Shown here: positions 21,845 through 32,952 of the stretch, one piece after another
Layout: every line of letters begins with the position of its first letter
Position numbering within the stretch: the stretch's first letter is position 1
From: Lycium barbarum
Taxonomy: Eukaryota; Streptophyta; Magnoliopsida; Solanales; Solanaceae
Length of the DNA stretch: 64,000 bases
Direction: 5' to 3'
Assembly (NCBI RefSeq): GCF_019175385.1
Contig: NC_083340.1
Location: 7,665,706 to 7,729,705 of the forward strand
Made by a program: the position numbers and the translations under genes
Notes under the pieces: model-generated
Database searches by the model: none
Told to the model about the DNA's origin: nothing
Seen by the model: only the letters and a program-made list of their open reading frames with translations

Positions 21845-23728
21845 TCATTGTATCATCTTCTTGAGGATCTTCTTGATGTTTTTGTTTGCAGCTTCAACAG
21901 CTCCATTGGCTTTAGGTCGATAAGGGGTAGAGTTGTGATGCACAATTTTAAACTGCTCACATACCTCCTTGATGAGATGACTATTAAGGTTGGCTGCATT
22001 GTCCGTGATAATGGTCTTTGGTATACCAAAACGACATATGATGTTAGAGTGAATAAAGTCTACCACCGCTTTCTTGGTGACTGATTTGAACGTAACAGCT
22101 TCTACCCATTTGGTGAAGTAGTCAATGGCAACTAAAATGAATCTGTGCCCATTAGAAGCTTTTGGCTCAATTGGCCCAATAACATCTATCCCCCAAGCTA
22201 CGAAAGGCCAAGGAGCAGACATAGGGTGCAACTCCGAAGGGGGCGAATGAATCCGGTCACTGTGAATTTGGCATTGATGACACTTGCGAACAAAACGAAA
22301 ACAATCTCGCTCCATGGTAAGCCAATAGTATCCTGCTCGAAGAATCTTCTTTGCTAGAACATAACCGTTCATGTGCGGGCCACATACTCCGGAGTGCACT
22401 TCAATCATGATCATTTCAGCTTCTTGAGTATTCACACATCTCAACAAATTCAAAACCGGGGTCCTTTTGTATAAGATCTCCCCACTCAGAAAGAAACCAT
22501 TGGAAAGTCGCCTAATAGTTCTTTTTTGATCTCTATCGGCATGTATTGGATATTGTTGTGTTTTTAGGAATCTTTTGATATCGTGATACCATGGCTCACC
22601 ATCTGGCTCTACTTCAATTGTATTGCAATAACCATGTTGATCCTTAATCTGAATCTCCAACGGATTAATGTAAGCATTGCCTGGGTATGGAAGCATTGAG
22701 GCTAAAGTGGCCAAAGCATCAGCCAACTCATTGTGAAATCTGGGAATATATCTGAACTCAATTGACTTAAACCTTTTCCTAAGGTCCTCCAAACATTGTT
22801 TGTACGGAATGAGCTTGATGTCTCGAGTTTCCCATTCACCCTGAGCCTGCCGAATGAGTAAGTCAGAATCTCCAAAAACTATTAATTCATGTGCATCCAG
22901 ATGAATTGCCATGTTTAAACCCATTATGCAAGCTTCATATTCCGCTGTATTATTGGTACAGAAGAAACGAAGTCGTGCCGTGGAGGGATAATGATGCCCC
23001 ATTGGTGAAATAAGAATTTCCCCAATCCTGACACCTTTAATGTTGACCGCTCCATCAAAGTATAATTTCCAGACATGACTGTCATCGCGAACTTCTTCCT
23101 CAACTGAATTAATCTCTTCGTCAGGAAAGTAAGTATTCAAAGGCTCATACTCATCGTCAACTGGGTTTTCTGCCAAATGATCGGCCAATGCTTGTGCTTT
23201 TATAGCGGTGCGGGTGACACAGACAATGTCAAACTCCGTAAGTAAAATCTGCCACTTTGCTAACCTTCCACTCGGCATAGGTTTCTGAAAGATATACTTC
23301 AAAGGATCCATTCGAGATATAAGGTGAGTCGTATAGGATGAAAGATAGTGCTTTAGTTTCTGGGCGACCCAAGTCAAAGCACAACACGTTCTTTCTAAAA
23401 ATGTGTATTTTACCTCATAGCTTGTGAACTTCTTGCTCAAATAATAGATCGCTTGTTCCTTCTTGCCTGTGGCATCATGTTGTCCTAGAACGCAACCAAA
23501 GGAATTATCCATCACTGATAGATACAAAAACAAAGGCCTACCCGGTTCTGGCGGGACAAGCACTGGAGGGTTAGATAAATATTCCTTAATTTTATCAAAA
23601 GCCTCTTGACACTCGTCTGTCCACTTGACAGCGGCATCCTTCTTCAACAGCTTGAATATGGGCTCACATGTAGTGGTGAGCTGAGCGATGAAGCTACTAA
23701 TGTAGTTCAACCTACCAAGAAGACTCAT
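21845..23728 (-). pseudogene. Ogre Pol: RNase H, second RNase H and integrase core
   Basis: 627 residues in three blocks. Residues 1-185 hold the RT connection and the native RNase H, which looks degenerate (YLSVMDNSFG where a catalytic DAS is usual). Residues 221-345 hold a second, archaeal-like RNase H with LYFDGA (D225), EYEA (E263), FGDSD (D287) and ELADALA (D337); this extra domain is a Tat-lineage hallmark and appears to have its four acidic residues. Residues 440-490 form the integrase zinc finger (H445, H452, C483, C486), and 505-627 the core with D515, D576 and E612. The ORF is ended early by TGA at 21845-21847; the frame continues in 21344-21844. Upstream it is separated from RT by a one-base frameshift. 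Confidence 0.93.
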
Positions 23729-23732
23729 GACT

Positions 23733-24353
23733 TCAGTTCTGTTCTTCGGGGGCGGTAATTCCCCGAATGGCCTTTATCTTGGAGGGGTCTAATTCAATTC
23801 CTCGCCGACTAACTATAAACCCTCGAAGTTTCCCAGATGGAACTCCAAATGCACACTTGGCTGGATTGAGCTTGAGGTTGTACTTCCGCAATCTTTCAAA
23901 GAACTTTCTCAGATCACGCACATGGTCAGCTTGAGTTTTGGACTTAATGATCACATCATCGACGTACACTTTAATTTCTTTATGCATCATGTCATGCAAG
24001 ATAGTAGTCATAGCTGTCATGTAAGTTGCCCCTGCGTTCTTCAAACCAAATGGCATGACCCTGTAACAGTAAGTACCCCATGGGGTGGTGAAGGCGGTCT
24101 TTTCTGCATCCTCTTCATCCATCAAAATTTGGTGATACCCAGCATAACAATCCACAAAAGATTGAATCTCGTGTTTGGCACAATTGTCAACAAGAATGTG
24201 AATGTTAGGCAAGGGAAAGTTGTCCTTTGGACTGGCTTTGTTCAAATCTCTATAGTCAACACAAACTCTGGTTTTCCCATCCTTCTTTGGTACGGGCACA
24301 ACATTTGCCAGCCATGTAGTAAATCGGACGACCCTGATCACATTTGCACTCAA
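23733..24353 (-). pseudogene. Ogre reverse transcriptase, main part
   Basis: About 206 residues of a gypsy RT: WLANVVPVPKKDGK near the start, VDYRDLNKA, FVDCYAGYHQ (catalytic Asp about 68), MPFGLKNAGATY, and VYVDD (130-133), the polymerase signature, all intact. The first listed residue is really a TTG Leu codon; the true frame begins upstream and is cut by TAA at 24354-24356 (probably CAA to TAA). Near 23753 the plus strand has four C where the frame needs three, so the frame slips and stops at 23733 while the correct frame resumes in the next ORF. Confidence 0.93.
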
Positions 24354-24356
24354 TTA

Positions 24357-24858
24357 CTTCATGATTTCCTCTTTAATCTTATCACTCACCTCTTTCTTAA
24401 ATTTTCTTTGCTTTTGTTGGACTGGTGGAAAATCAGGGTATGTAGGAAGTTTGTGCACTACCAGATCAACGCTCAAACCCGGCATGTCATCATAAGACCA
24501 AGCAAACACATCTTTATATTCAAACAAAACCTGGATTATGTCATCTCTGGTCTTTTGTTCGGCATGAATGCTTAACTTTGTTTCTCTAGTTTCATCAGAA
24601 GTTCCCAAATTAATTTCCTCGGTTTCATTTAGATTACGCTTAGGCTTATTCTCAAATTGATCCAGTTCCCTTTTTATTTCTTCAAAAGCCTCTTCTTCAT
24701 CATATTCATCAACCTCTTGATTCATTATTTCGAGATTAGACAGCTCTTTAAGATCTGGACGTGAATTCCGCATGCATGTCATGTTATTAAAGCCGGCGTT
24801 AACGAAACAATTAAATAACAAAATTAGGGAAAAGGAGAAGATAGAATTGACTAAGAAA
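24357..24858 (-). pseudogene. Ogre Pol N-terminal extension and start of RT
   Basis: An acidic Glu/Asp-rich stretch precedes the familiar FEYKDVFAWSYDDMPGL block, which in Tat elements lies just before RT, then HKLPTYPDFPPVQQKQRKF and the first RT helix. It ends at the TAA 24354-24356. The frame is open up to a candidate splice acceptor at 24859, where it could join the Gag-protease frame, so an ATG start may not be needed. Confidence 0.85.
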
Positions 24859-24983
24859 CTGGAACTTCATTTATTGAATTGGAAAGGATAGAAGGGTTAG
24901 CATTGGAGCATAACAACTAAACTATATGGATTACCACCCAGAGAATAATCCAAATATAGAAAAACAACAGCAAAATAAACTAC
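24859..24983 (-). other. Candidate intron between Ogre gag-pro and pol
   Basis: The donor TTG/GTAGTT begins at 24983, overlapping the gag-pro stop codon; the acceptor TTCCAG ends at 24859. Removing 125 bases joins phase 2 to phase 1 and keeps one open frame into pol. Ogre elements are known to splice an intron between protease and RT; the exact sites here are my inference. Confidence 0.5.
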
Positions 24984-27577
24984 CAAGACTCCTTCTTTGT
25001 GGGGAGAGGAGTAGCTTCCCAGTTGGCAAGCTTGACTTCTGGGCCAATACGTTGCACATCTGCATGACTAGGGCCTTCACCAATCTGAACCATGTTTACT
25101 CCATAGAACATTTCTTTGAGACCTTGACATATTTCGTCCACGTCATCTTGGACAGACACGTCTTTACTCTCTTCAAAACGTGACCTAGTAAAAGACTTGG
25201 CAATGTGGGGAACGGGCTTTGGCAATTTCCAAACCTTATTTTTCTGCTCTTTTGCCCATTTTCTGTCAGCATTAGTTGGCCTAAAACCCAAACCAAAAGT
25301 ATCTTGATTACCAAATGGAGAGATAGGGTCAACAATTCCTTGCAATGACACCCCCAAACCCTTTCCTGGATCATAACCATTTTGCAGCATTTTTGTAGCC
25401 ACCATGACTGAAGTAGAGGATAGATGAGGCTCTAAGATAGGCTTCCCTTCCATAAACTGATCAGCTGCCACTATTTCAAAGGTCTGAAATATGAGGGATT
25501 CACAACCTTCCTTGGCCTCAACACATGGGACAGAAGGGTCTCTATATATTGAAAGATCATCTTCACCGTGAACAATAATTTCTTGTTTCTCATATTCAAA
25601 CTTGACCACTTTGTGTAAAGTAGATGGCACCGCTCTAGCTGCATGGATCCATGGCCTTCCTAAAAGCAAGTTGTAGGAAGTGTCCATGTCTATAACTTGG
25701 AATGTGATCCCAAAATCAACAGGTCCAATTTTTAAAGTAAGATCAATCTCACCAATGGTGTCTCTTTTTGCGCCATCGAAAGCTCGAACACACACATTGT
25801 TAGTACGAATTCTATCTGTGCTGATTTTCAAACTCTGCAAAGTAGAGAGGGGGCAGATGTCCACACCCGAGCCTCCATCTATCATGACTCTTTTCACATA
25901 ATGTTCTTCACATTTGACAGTTAAATGCAAAGCCTTATTATGTCCTTCTCCTTCCACAGGCAACTCATCGTCGGTGAAAGTGATTCTATTCACCTCAAAT
26001 ATTCTATTGGCCATCCTTTCCAGGTGACTTACAGTTGTTTTGTCTGAAACATGTGCCTCATTCAGAATTCTAATCAATGCTTGACAGTGCTCTTTAGAAT
26101 GTATGAGCAAAGATAGCAATGAAATCTGAGCAGGAGTTTTTCTCAACTGATCAATAATAGAGTAATCCTGGACTTTCATCTTCTTCATGAACTCTTCAGC
26201 TTCTTCTTCAGTGATAGGTTTTTTCACCGGAAATTGGCTATCCCTGGCTTGTTTGGCTCTCTTTAGTTCTTCTGGAGCATAACACCTTCCAGAACGCGTT
26301 AAACCACCGGTTTCGTCTATTTCTTCAACAATCTCCTTGCCCTTGTAAGTCACAGTGGTTTTGTTGTAGTTCCATGGGACAGTTTTCATGTTTGTCACTG
26401 GAATTTGTGTCGTGTGCTTTATCACAATTGGTTCTGTCATCTTTCCTAAACCATTCTGGTTTTGACCAAACCTGGGAAAACCACTAGGAACATATAATTT
26501 TGGTCCAGTTACTAATGTCTCTTTTTTCTTTGTTGCTCCAGGAACATACAATATCAACTTCCCCGAGCCTTTGAGATTCGCATTAGAATTTGCACCTTTT
26601 ACACACAACGGTGCTTCTTGTGCAGACTTTGTCACCATTCCCAACCTTTCTTTTAAGGTGTCAATTTCCATTATTGTTTTGCCTGTTTGCTTATATTCCT
26701 TATCGTCACAGATCATCCCAACAACATGAGCATTGTTGTGAGCAGTAAGTGGGTTGTTGGTGACATTCGGAGCCTCTTCGTCATGTATTACAATTGCTTT
26801 GTCATCAATTAGCTTCTCAATGGCTCTCTTCAAAGTAAAACAATTTTCTGTGCTATGACCCTGAGCGTTAGAATGATACTCGCACCTGACAGTGGGGTCA
26901 AAACCTCTTGCATTTGGGTTGACATTATACGACATGATAGGTTCAATCAAACCCAATTGTATCAATTTCCGCAACAGGCTTGTGTATGATTCTCCAATTG
27001 GGGTGAAATTTTCCCTCTGTCTTTGTTTTCTTACATAATCAGTCTTAGGACGTGGATTATAAGGTGCTTGAAAATTTTGTTGTTGGGGACGAAAGCCTTG
27101 TGGAGCAGGCGCCCTCCATTGTTGGCGTTGAGGAGGTCGGGCATATGCCTGGGTGTTGAAAACCGTATATTGGGGTGGAACAATTGAGTAGTGGGGATCC
27201 TGATGCGGATAAAAATGTTGAGGTGAGTTGGATTGTCCTCGTAAGATTTGGTGGTTTGTCCCCCTTTGAGCAGCACTGGACCCTGATGCCATCATGGATC
27301 CTTCCTCTTTCGTTTTTCGATTTCCAAAACCACCAGACCCATTTTGAATTGCTTGGGTGGTAGCCTTGAGTGCTACCTGACTCACAATTTTGCCGGACTT
27401 GATGCCATTTTCAACCATTTCCCCAACTTTAATTGCTTCTGCGAATGTCTTTCCCACTGTGGAAAGCAAGTAGTGGAAGTAATCAGGTTCTTGTGCCTGG
27501 AGGAAAACATCAATCATTTCCGACTCCTTCATCGGCGGTTTGACCCTGGCAGTTTGTTCCCTCCACTTGATAGCATA
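24980..27577 (-). pseudogene. Ogre Gag C-terminal part, protease and G-patch
   Basis: 850 residues counted from the first ATG (27532); the frame is open from 27577, directly after TAA 27578-27580. In order: end of the capsid helix (VFLQAQEPDYFHYLL), a Pro/Gln-rich linker, an unusual knuckle CEYHSNAQGHSTENC near 215-230 (Cys-His-His-Cys rather than CCHC), a long linker, an aspartic protease near 535-660 with VMIDGGSGVDICPL (DGG at the active site) and ending in the LLLGRPWIH block, and a G-patch near 710-750 (MLQNGYDPGKGLG). A G-patch after protease is common in Tat elements and may bind RNA. It ends at TAG 24980, which a candidate intron would remove. Confidence 0.92.
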
Positions 27578-28570
27578 TTATCTAAAACTCTCGGTAGGCT
27601 TTTTTCTTATACTGGCGAGAGAAGTGCGATCAGGCACAATATCAATGTTATACTGAAATTGTCGAACACAATCTCCTGCCATGTCATCCCATGTAGGCCA
27701 ATTAGAAATATCTTGATCGATGAACCATTCTGAGGCAATTCCCACTAGACTTTCTCCAAAATATGCCATGAGTAATTCTTCCTTACTCTCTGCCCCTCTT
27801 AGTTGATTATAATACTTCTTCAAGTGTGCTACGGGGTCGCCGTGACCATCGTACTTCTCAAACTTCGGAGTCTTAAAACCAAGGGGCAAATGAACATTGG
27901 GGAACATGCACAAATCTCTGAATGAGACGCTTTTTGGACCTCCTAATCCTTGCATATTCCTCACACTCTGCTCTAGATTCTTCATTTTTCTAGCCATTTC
28001 TTCTTGTCCCTCATTCTTAGCAGTTTTCTCGATCTCGACGGGGGAACTATACTGCTGAAAAGGGTTATACGAGTCTGGGACTTTAAAAGTCAATTCCGGA
28101 GAATAATATTGATCGTGGTGACCTTTAGATGGAGGCTCATTATTGGACTTCTGTACCAATGTTGGTTGAGGGATTGTAGTAGTTTGTACAGTGGGGATGA
28201 AAAGTGGGTTATTTTTGAAGGGTGCATTTGGAGGGCGCACAGTGGAAGTTCCAGAAGTGTTGGATATGTTAACATGTGGACCAAATCCAGGAGGAAAAAG
28301 TGGATCACTTGTCGGGGTTTCAATGGGAATTGACATAGTCACATCCGGGAATCCAGGGATTGAAGATGGTGGAGCTTGCCCATTCATCCAAGCCTGGTAC
28401 ATGTCAGCCATTTGTTGTCTCAACATCCTTACTTCCTCTGCTGATGCTGATTCATGTTGAACCATCTGACCTCGAGATTCATCACCGTCTAACTCGTTTC
28501 CATCCTTATCGGCCATTATCCCCTTACTTTTGGACCTTGTGTTATATTCGTGAGGAGCCAGTTCAACCAC
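27578..28570 (-). pseudogene. Ogre Gag N-terminal part
   Basis: 330 residues. It starts with a basic stretch (EYNTRSKSKG), then a short heptad region with a QQMADMYQAWM helix, a Pro/Thr-rich linker, and the retrotransposon gag (capsid) core with FKTPKFEKYDGHGDPVAHLK and a WF block. The conserved helix that follows is cut by TAA at 27578-27580 (GAA to TAA by position) and continues in the same frame beyond it. The first codon listed is GTG, so the true start is uncertain. ORF1 stops 567 bases upstream, and copy C of the nested-stem motif lies between them. Confidence 0.92.
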
Positions 28571-28802
28571 AAACCAACCACCTTATCTTTAAGACGAAAA
28601 CAAACAAGTTAGGGTTTAGCATTTTACATATATTAATCACACATTGTATGCCATGCACCTAAATTATTTCCCATCTAATATGAGCATCGGAAGGCTTTCA
28701 TGTTTCATCCCGGCTTTTAGGTGAATTCATTTCTCATTTTATTTATTTATTTATTTCCTCTTTCGGTGATTTTGAAATATTTTGATCGAACCCATTAAGG
28801 GA

Positions 28803-28847
28803 TGCCTACGTATCATGTTAAACATGAATCAGATCATTACGTAGTTC
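28803..28847 (-). other. Nested-stem motif, copy C (between ORF1 and gag)
   Basis: In the sense direction: CTACGT, bulge with GATCTGAT, inner stem TCATGTT/AACATGA, then ACGTAGGCA. It lies about 290 bases downstream of the ORF1 stop and 230 upstream of gag, a position where internal initiation or splicing signals would make sense. Confidence 0.65.
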
Positions 28848-29137
28848 ATGAAAAAGAACAAAATTGGATTTTTTTTTTAATCAACTAAAAATATTTATAT
28901 TGATTTTCAAATTAGTATTTTTCAATACAAAGACGTAAAGGAAAATAACCAAAAAGAAAGGCACCATAGACTCGAAAATACTAAATCGGGACTAGAATAT
29001 CCAAAACAAACTAAAAATAAAGACTCGAAAAGAGTCAGTCTCAAAATACAACTACTGAACTAGAACTCCTAATAATTATAACTAAACTTCAATCTTGAGA
29101 AATCCTCAATCTTGCATGTGAACTAATGCATATCTGC

Positions 29138-31189
29138 TCACGGTGCTTCTGGTCCAGGCTGACCCCCTAACATGCGATAAATCTGCTTCAGTTCTGCTGT
29201 GAAGTGGCGTGCGAAGGTAGGCACCTCTCTAGCAAATTGCTCATAACCCATCCCCTGACAGTCCAGACAACTTTGAACAACATGAACAGCTAAATGGTAG
29301 ACATGTTCTCTAACATCTTGATAGTTCTGCTCTAAGTCTCGGACTTGCTGCTGGCGAGTAGCGGCTATCTCTCTTATACCTGCCTCACGATTCAACGCTA
29401 ATTCAAGCTGGTTTCGAATTCTTGCTCGGTCATTCATTAATTGGTTCCTTTCTACACCAAACTGAACTCTTTCTCTGTCAAATTCAGTTTGTTGTCGAGC
29501 TTGCAGGGTCAAGAATTGAGCTTTCTCATCTTCAAAACGTGCTTTCTCTGTATCAAACAGGTCTCCCTTCTCATCAAGCTTCCTCTGTAACTGATCCACA
29601 GCTTGTGTGACAATGCCTAAGTCCTCATACAAGGTTTGAATTGTAGAGCGATGTTTCCCCACAGCTGTTTTGCGGGCTGTCGTAACTTTAGCATCCACCT
29701 CTGCCTCCATCTGGGCCAAATACTCTCTGGCATTTGTTTGCTCTTTATCGAGAGCGTGTAGAGTGGACTGATAATTTTTCTCCACATCTACACGGGTTTG
29801 CATGATCCTCACTTCGTATACAGCCTGTTTCTCATTTAATCTAGCTCGAAACTCATGTTCAACCTCCAGACGGGCCTGCCAAACTCTTGCTCTGACCTCT
29901 GACTCTCTGTCTATATTTCTTTTTCGAGACCCCTCAGGCCCTTTTTCAGACAGGGATGGCTTGCGCAACCACAAAAGGTACCCAGGAACTACTCTCCCCC
30001 TGTCACGATCCTCCACCATTTCTCTCAATTCGGAGATTATGCGTCCATACCAAATCTTCAGTATTCCATCACTATCAAAAAGAAAGCCTGGAGGAGTGTC
30101 ATACATAAATATGCTCATGTTTTCTTCTCGAGGAATTTCTTGAAGTCTACCTAGCTGTCGCATAACCCGAAGTGGGGCATAAGGTTGGACACCCCTGAGC
30201 CCAATTAGTACTAGAAAAGGATGGTGTGAGGACATACAAATGATTTCATGTGCGGGGAACCAGTGGTAGTTCCAAATAATCTTATCAGCAGTCAACTTAG
30301 AGAGTTTTTCCTCCCAGGCTTTAATACCAATTGGTAAATCACACTTCTCTACCCTTTCTTCATGATCGGTCGTGTAGTTCACCCAATCCGCATTGAATTT
30401 TGGTGCAAAATGATGACGATAGAAGTGTTCAAGAAACCAAATTTGTAAAATAATGTTGCATCCCTCAAAATATATAGCACCTTCTTTACATTTGGTCAGT
30501 GCTCGGAAGATGTCCCTAAGAATCATGGGTATAAGAGTGGGGTTATCCATCGTAGTCAATGCCTGCACTACTCCAGCCAGACGAATATCAATTTGTTTAT
30601 CTCGCTCAGGGAAAACAATACAGCCCAGGAATGCAACCATAAAAGCAAAGCGTCTATGTATTTTCCATGTCTCGATTTCTCCTTTATTGTTAAGTTGACC
30701 CAAATACTTCTCAAATCCGTCTTCTTGCCCGTACCTTTCATATAAAAACTCCAAAGAAATCCAACCGCTTTCCAAACTTGCTTCCTCCATCTTATTGATT
30801 TTTAAATAATTCAAAAACTTAGTTCCATCCACCCGTTTCGGAACTATGGGTCTTTTATTACGAAGATCAGAACCCTGGAGCTTAGAGCCCATCCCCATGA
30901 AGCCTGCAATTTCTTCTAAGGTCGGTGTCATTTCATAGTCTGAGAATCGAAACACGTTGTTCTTATGGTCCCATACCTGAACCAATGCCTCAAACACATC
31001 TCTTCTAGGTTTGATTTCCATCATATGCACCAGATGCCCCAAGTGAACTTTTACTTGCCTTTGGTCATATCCCCCCATGTTTCTCCACCATTGCCATAGT
31101 TTCAGTGGTATTTCATCGACAATCATGAACTTTGGTATCCCTTCAACCCTGGGCCTTTTATCACACACTCCTCTAGTTGGTAGCGACAT
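29138..31189 (-). CDS. Ogre ORF1 protein (plant-mobile-domain-like head, long coiled coil)
   Basis: 683 residues, uninterrupted, from ATG 31189. Residues 1-400 resemble the extra ORF1 of Ogre elements and the plant mobile domain / aminotransferase-like family in my judgement: LWQWW, the GHL/LVHMM region, WDHKNNVFRFSDYEMTPTLEEIAGFMG and FLGCIVFPE. Residues about 420-630 are highly charged, with long Arg/Glu/Gln heptads, a strong coiled coil suggesting oligomerisation. ORF1's function in Ogre is not established. It is the only Ogre frame in this copy without a lesion, while gag and pol carry several. It lies between a 1.2 kb structured leader and gag. Confidence 0.85.
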   Translation of the reverse strand: MSLPTRGVCDKRPRVEGIPKFMIVDEIPLKLWQWWRNMGGYDQRQVKVHLGHLVHMMEIKPRRDVFEALVQVWDHKNNVFRFSDYEMTPTLEEIAGFMGMGSKLQGSDLRNKRPIVPKRVDGTKFLNYLKINKMEEASLESGWISLEFLYERYGQEDGFEKYLGQLNNKGEIETWKIHRRFAFMVAFLGCIVFPERDKQIDIRLAGVVQALTTMDNPTLIPMILRDIFRALTKCKEGAIYFEGCNIILQIWFLEHFYRHHFAPKFNADWVNYTTDHEERVEKCDLPIGIKAWEEKLSKLTADKIIWNYHWFPAHEIICMSSHHPFLVLIGLRGVQPYAPLRVMRQLGRLQEIPREENMSIFMYDTPPGFLFDSDGILKIWYGRIISELREMVEDRDRGRVVPGYLLWLRKPSLSEKGPEGSRKRNIDRESEVRARVWQARLEVEHEFRARLNEKQAVYEVRIMQTRVDVEKNYQSTLHALDKEQTNAREYLAQMEAEVDAKVTTARKTAVGKHRSTIQTLYEDLGIVTQAVDQLQRKLDEKGDLFDTEKARFEDEKAQFLTLQARQQTEFDRERVQFGVERNQLMNDRARIRNQLELALNREAGIREIAATRQQQVRDLEQNYQDVREHVYHLAVHVVQSCLDCQGMGYEQFAREVPTFARHFTAELKQIYRMLGGQPGPEAP

Positions 31190-32410
31190 ATTGTACCTTT
31201 AGGGAAAATAAAGAAAATTAAGATTGAAACTTACTAAGATACAAAATTCCCGATTTTCTCGAGTATACAAAAAAAAACTTAAAAGAATGAGAAACTTAAA
31301 GTAGATTGGGCCAAGACACAGGTCCTTAAATCAATTTTTCGAAACAAACTCTGATAGACTTTATGGGAGGTTTTTAGACTAATTAAAGAAACGATCAAAC
31401 GGAAGGTAAAACTAACTAATGAGACTATTTTTGCAAGATATAATATTTTTTATACTTTCGAGTAGAGTTTTAAAATTGTCTTAGCAAAAAATGTACGAAG
31501 GCGGGACCACAAAGTAATCATTTTTGCAAAATCAACCTCTAATGTGACCGAATAGGAGACAAGATCGACAAAGTGGTTATTCTTATGAAAACAACATTTA
31601 TTTACTCTCCATTGCAAGATTTAAAGCTATTTTGATAAAGATGGCCAAAAGCAAAAAAAAAAACTAAGAGACTTAAAATTAGCTTTCTTCCCTTTTTTTC
31701 TTTTTTTTTTTTTCAAAACAAGATTTTTTTTATTATTTTTTTATCCAAAAAAAAAAGGTTGGAGGGTAATTATTTCTCCCTTATTATTCCTAAACAACCT
31801 AAAAACCGGTCAACATGCGAAAGCCTTCCAAATACATGTGTTTTCATATAGCACATAAAATGAACATGGTGGTCTTTTGAAATGGATACCTGTCTTAGAC
31901 GGACCCGACTCCTGCGCCGAGTCTCACTAAGTCAAATGCACGTGACGTAAATCAAGCGTAGCCTACTAGGGATAATCATTACTTGTGGCTCATTCTACTA
32001 GGTTTAACATCCTAAAGGAGAGGGTGTCTAGACTGGCTTACCCGAGTGGACAACTCGAGCCGGGGAAGGGCCAGATCGCCGGTAGCAGAGCTTTTCCGGC
32101 TTCACTGGTGGTCCAACCCCGCCTAACATGTGTGACTGCTAATTATCCTGAACCAGGAGCGTAACTGCCCACAGGCTCATTCAGACAGAAAATTTTGTGG
32201 AGCGTAACCGCACACACAGTGAACAGTGGTGAATGTGTTCAGAGACTCAGAGGGGTGCGTAAGAGGAGACAATTTATATATGAAGTCACATAATATCAAA
32301 GCGGTAAATAAGCAGCAAATAGCAAATCAGGCCAACAAGCACATAATATATATCCAAGAAATAAAGAAAGCCAAATACAAGTAAATATATAAAGCTTGAA
32401 TTCTGGTTAT
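31190..32410 (-). other. Ogre 5' leader, with GC-rich block
   Basis: There is no ORF. 31880-32270 is clearly richer in GC than its surroundings, with hairpin-capable words such as GACTCctgcgccGAGTC and repeated AGCGTAAC (near 32158 and 32199). In retroelements such a block next to the primer site often carries packaging or dimerisation signals; that role is inference. 31640-31760 is low complexity (A and T runs). Confidence 0.6.
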
Positions 32411-32427
32411 CCCCAGCAGAGTCGCCA
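32411..32427 (-). other. Ogre primer-binding site
   Basis: The sense strand reads TGGCGACTCTGCTGGGG two bases after the LTR end TGTGACA. Its position and TGG start are those of a tRNA primer site. Ogre elements are reported to use tRNA-Arg; I could not match the tRNA from memory, so the tRNA is left open. Confidence 0.75.
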
Positions 32428-32429
32428 TC

Positions 32430-32892
32430 TGTCACACCCCTTTTTTTTCGTTATAAAAAATAAATTAATTTAATTTGTTGGTTTAAAAAGGGTTTTTCCA
32501 ATTAAAGTGACGTTTTGAAAAGGGACTATTTATTTTACAGAGTCGCCATTTGGAATTGAGTTTCGGTGTTCCAAGTCACCTTATGAATCCCTAATCAAAA
32601 GGAAATGACTCTATTTTTATTGGTCTACAAAAATAAAAGTACGGGTAAGGAATTCTGTTGACCGAGGGGAAGGTATGAGGCACTCGTCGAGTCCCGTGGT
32701 TCTAGCACGATCGCTTTATCAACTTGTGTTCGGCTTAAATTATTTATGGAAAAAATGTATTTAAAACTAAGCAAATTCTGAATGAACAGAATATTATGGA
32801 ATCAACAAAAGGTCAATCCCTTTTACTCAACTTTTATTAAGAGAATCATTTTTTACTTTTTACTTTTAAAAGACATCAGTAGTGCTCTTTTC

Positions 32893-32952
<60 letters not shown>

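Noticed and set aside
23922..24575. 217-codon plus-strand ORF
   Set aside because: Antisense shadow of the Ogre reverse transcriptase; its sequence has no domain.
21344..24859. Endogenous pararetrovirus as source of the RT
   Set aside because: LTRs, primer site, a second RNase H and an integrase with DDE residues show an Ogre/Tat retrotransposon; no viral coat or movement protein is seen.
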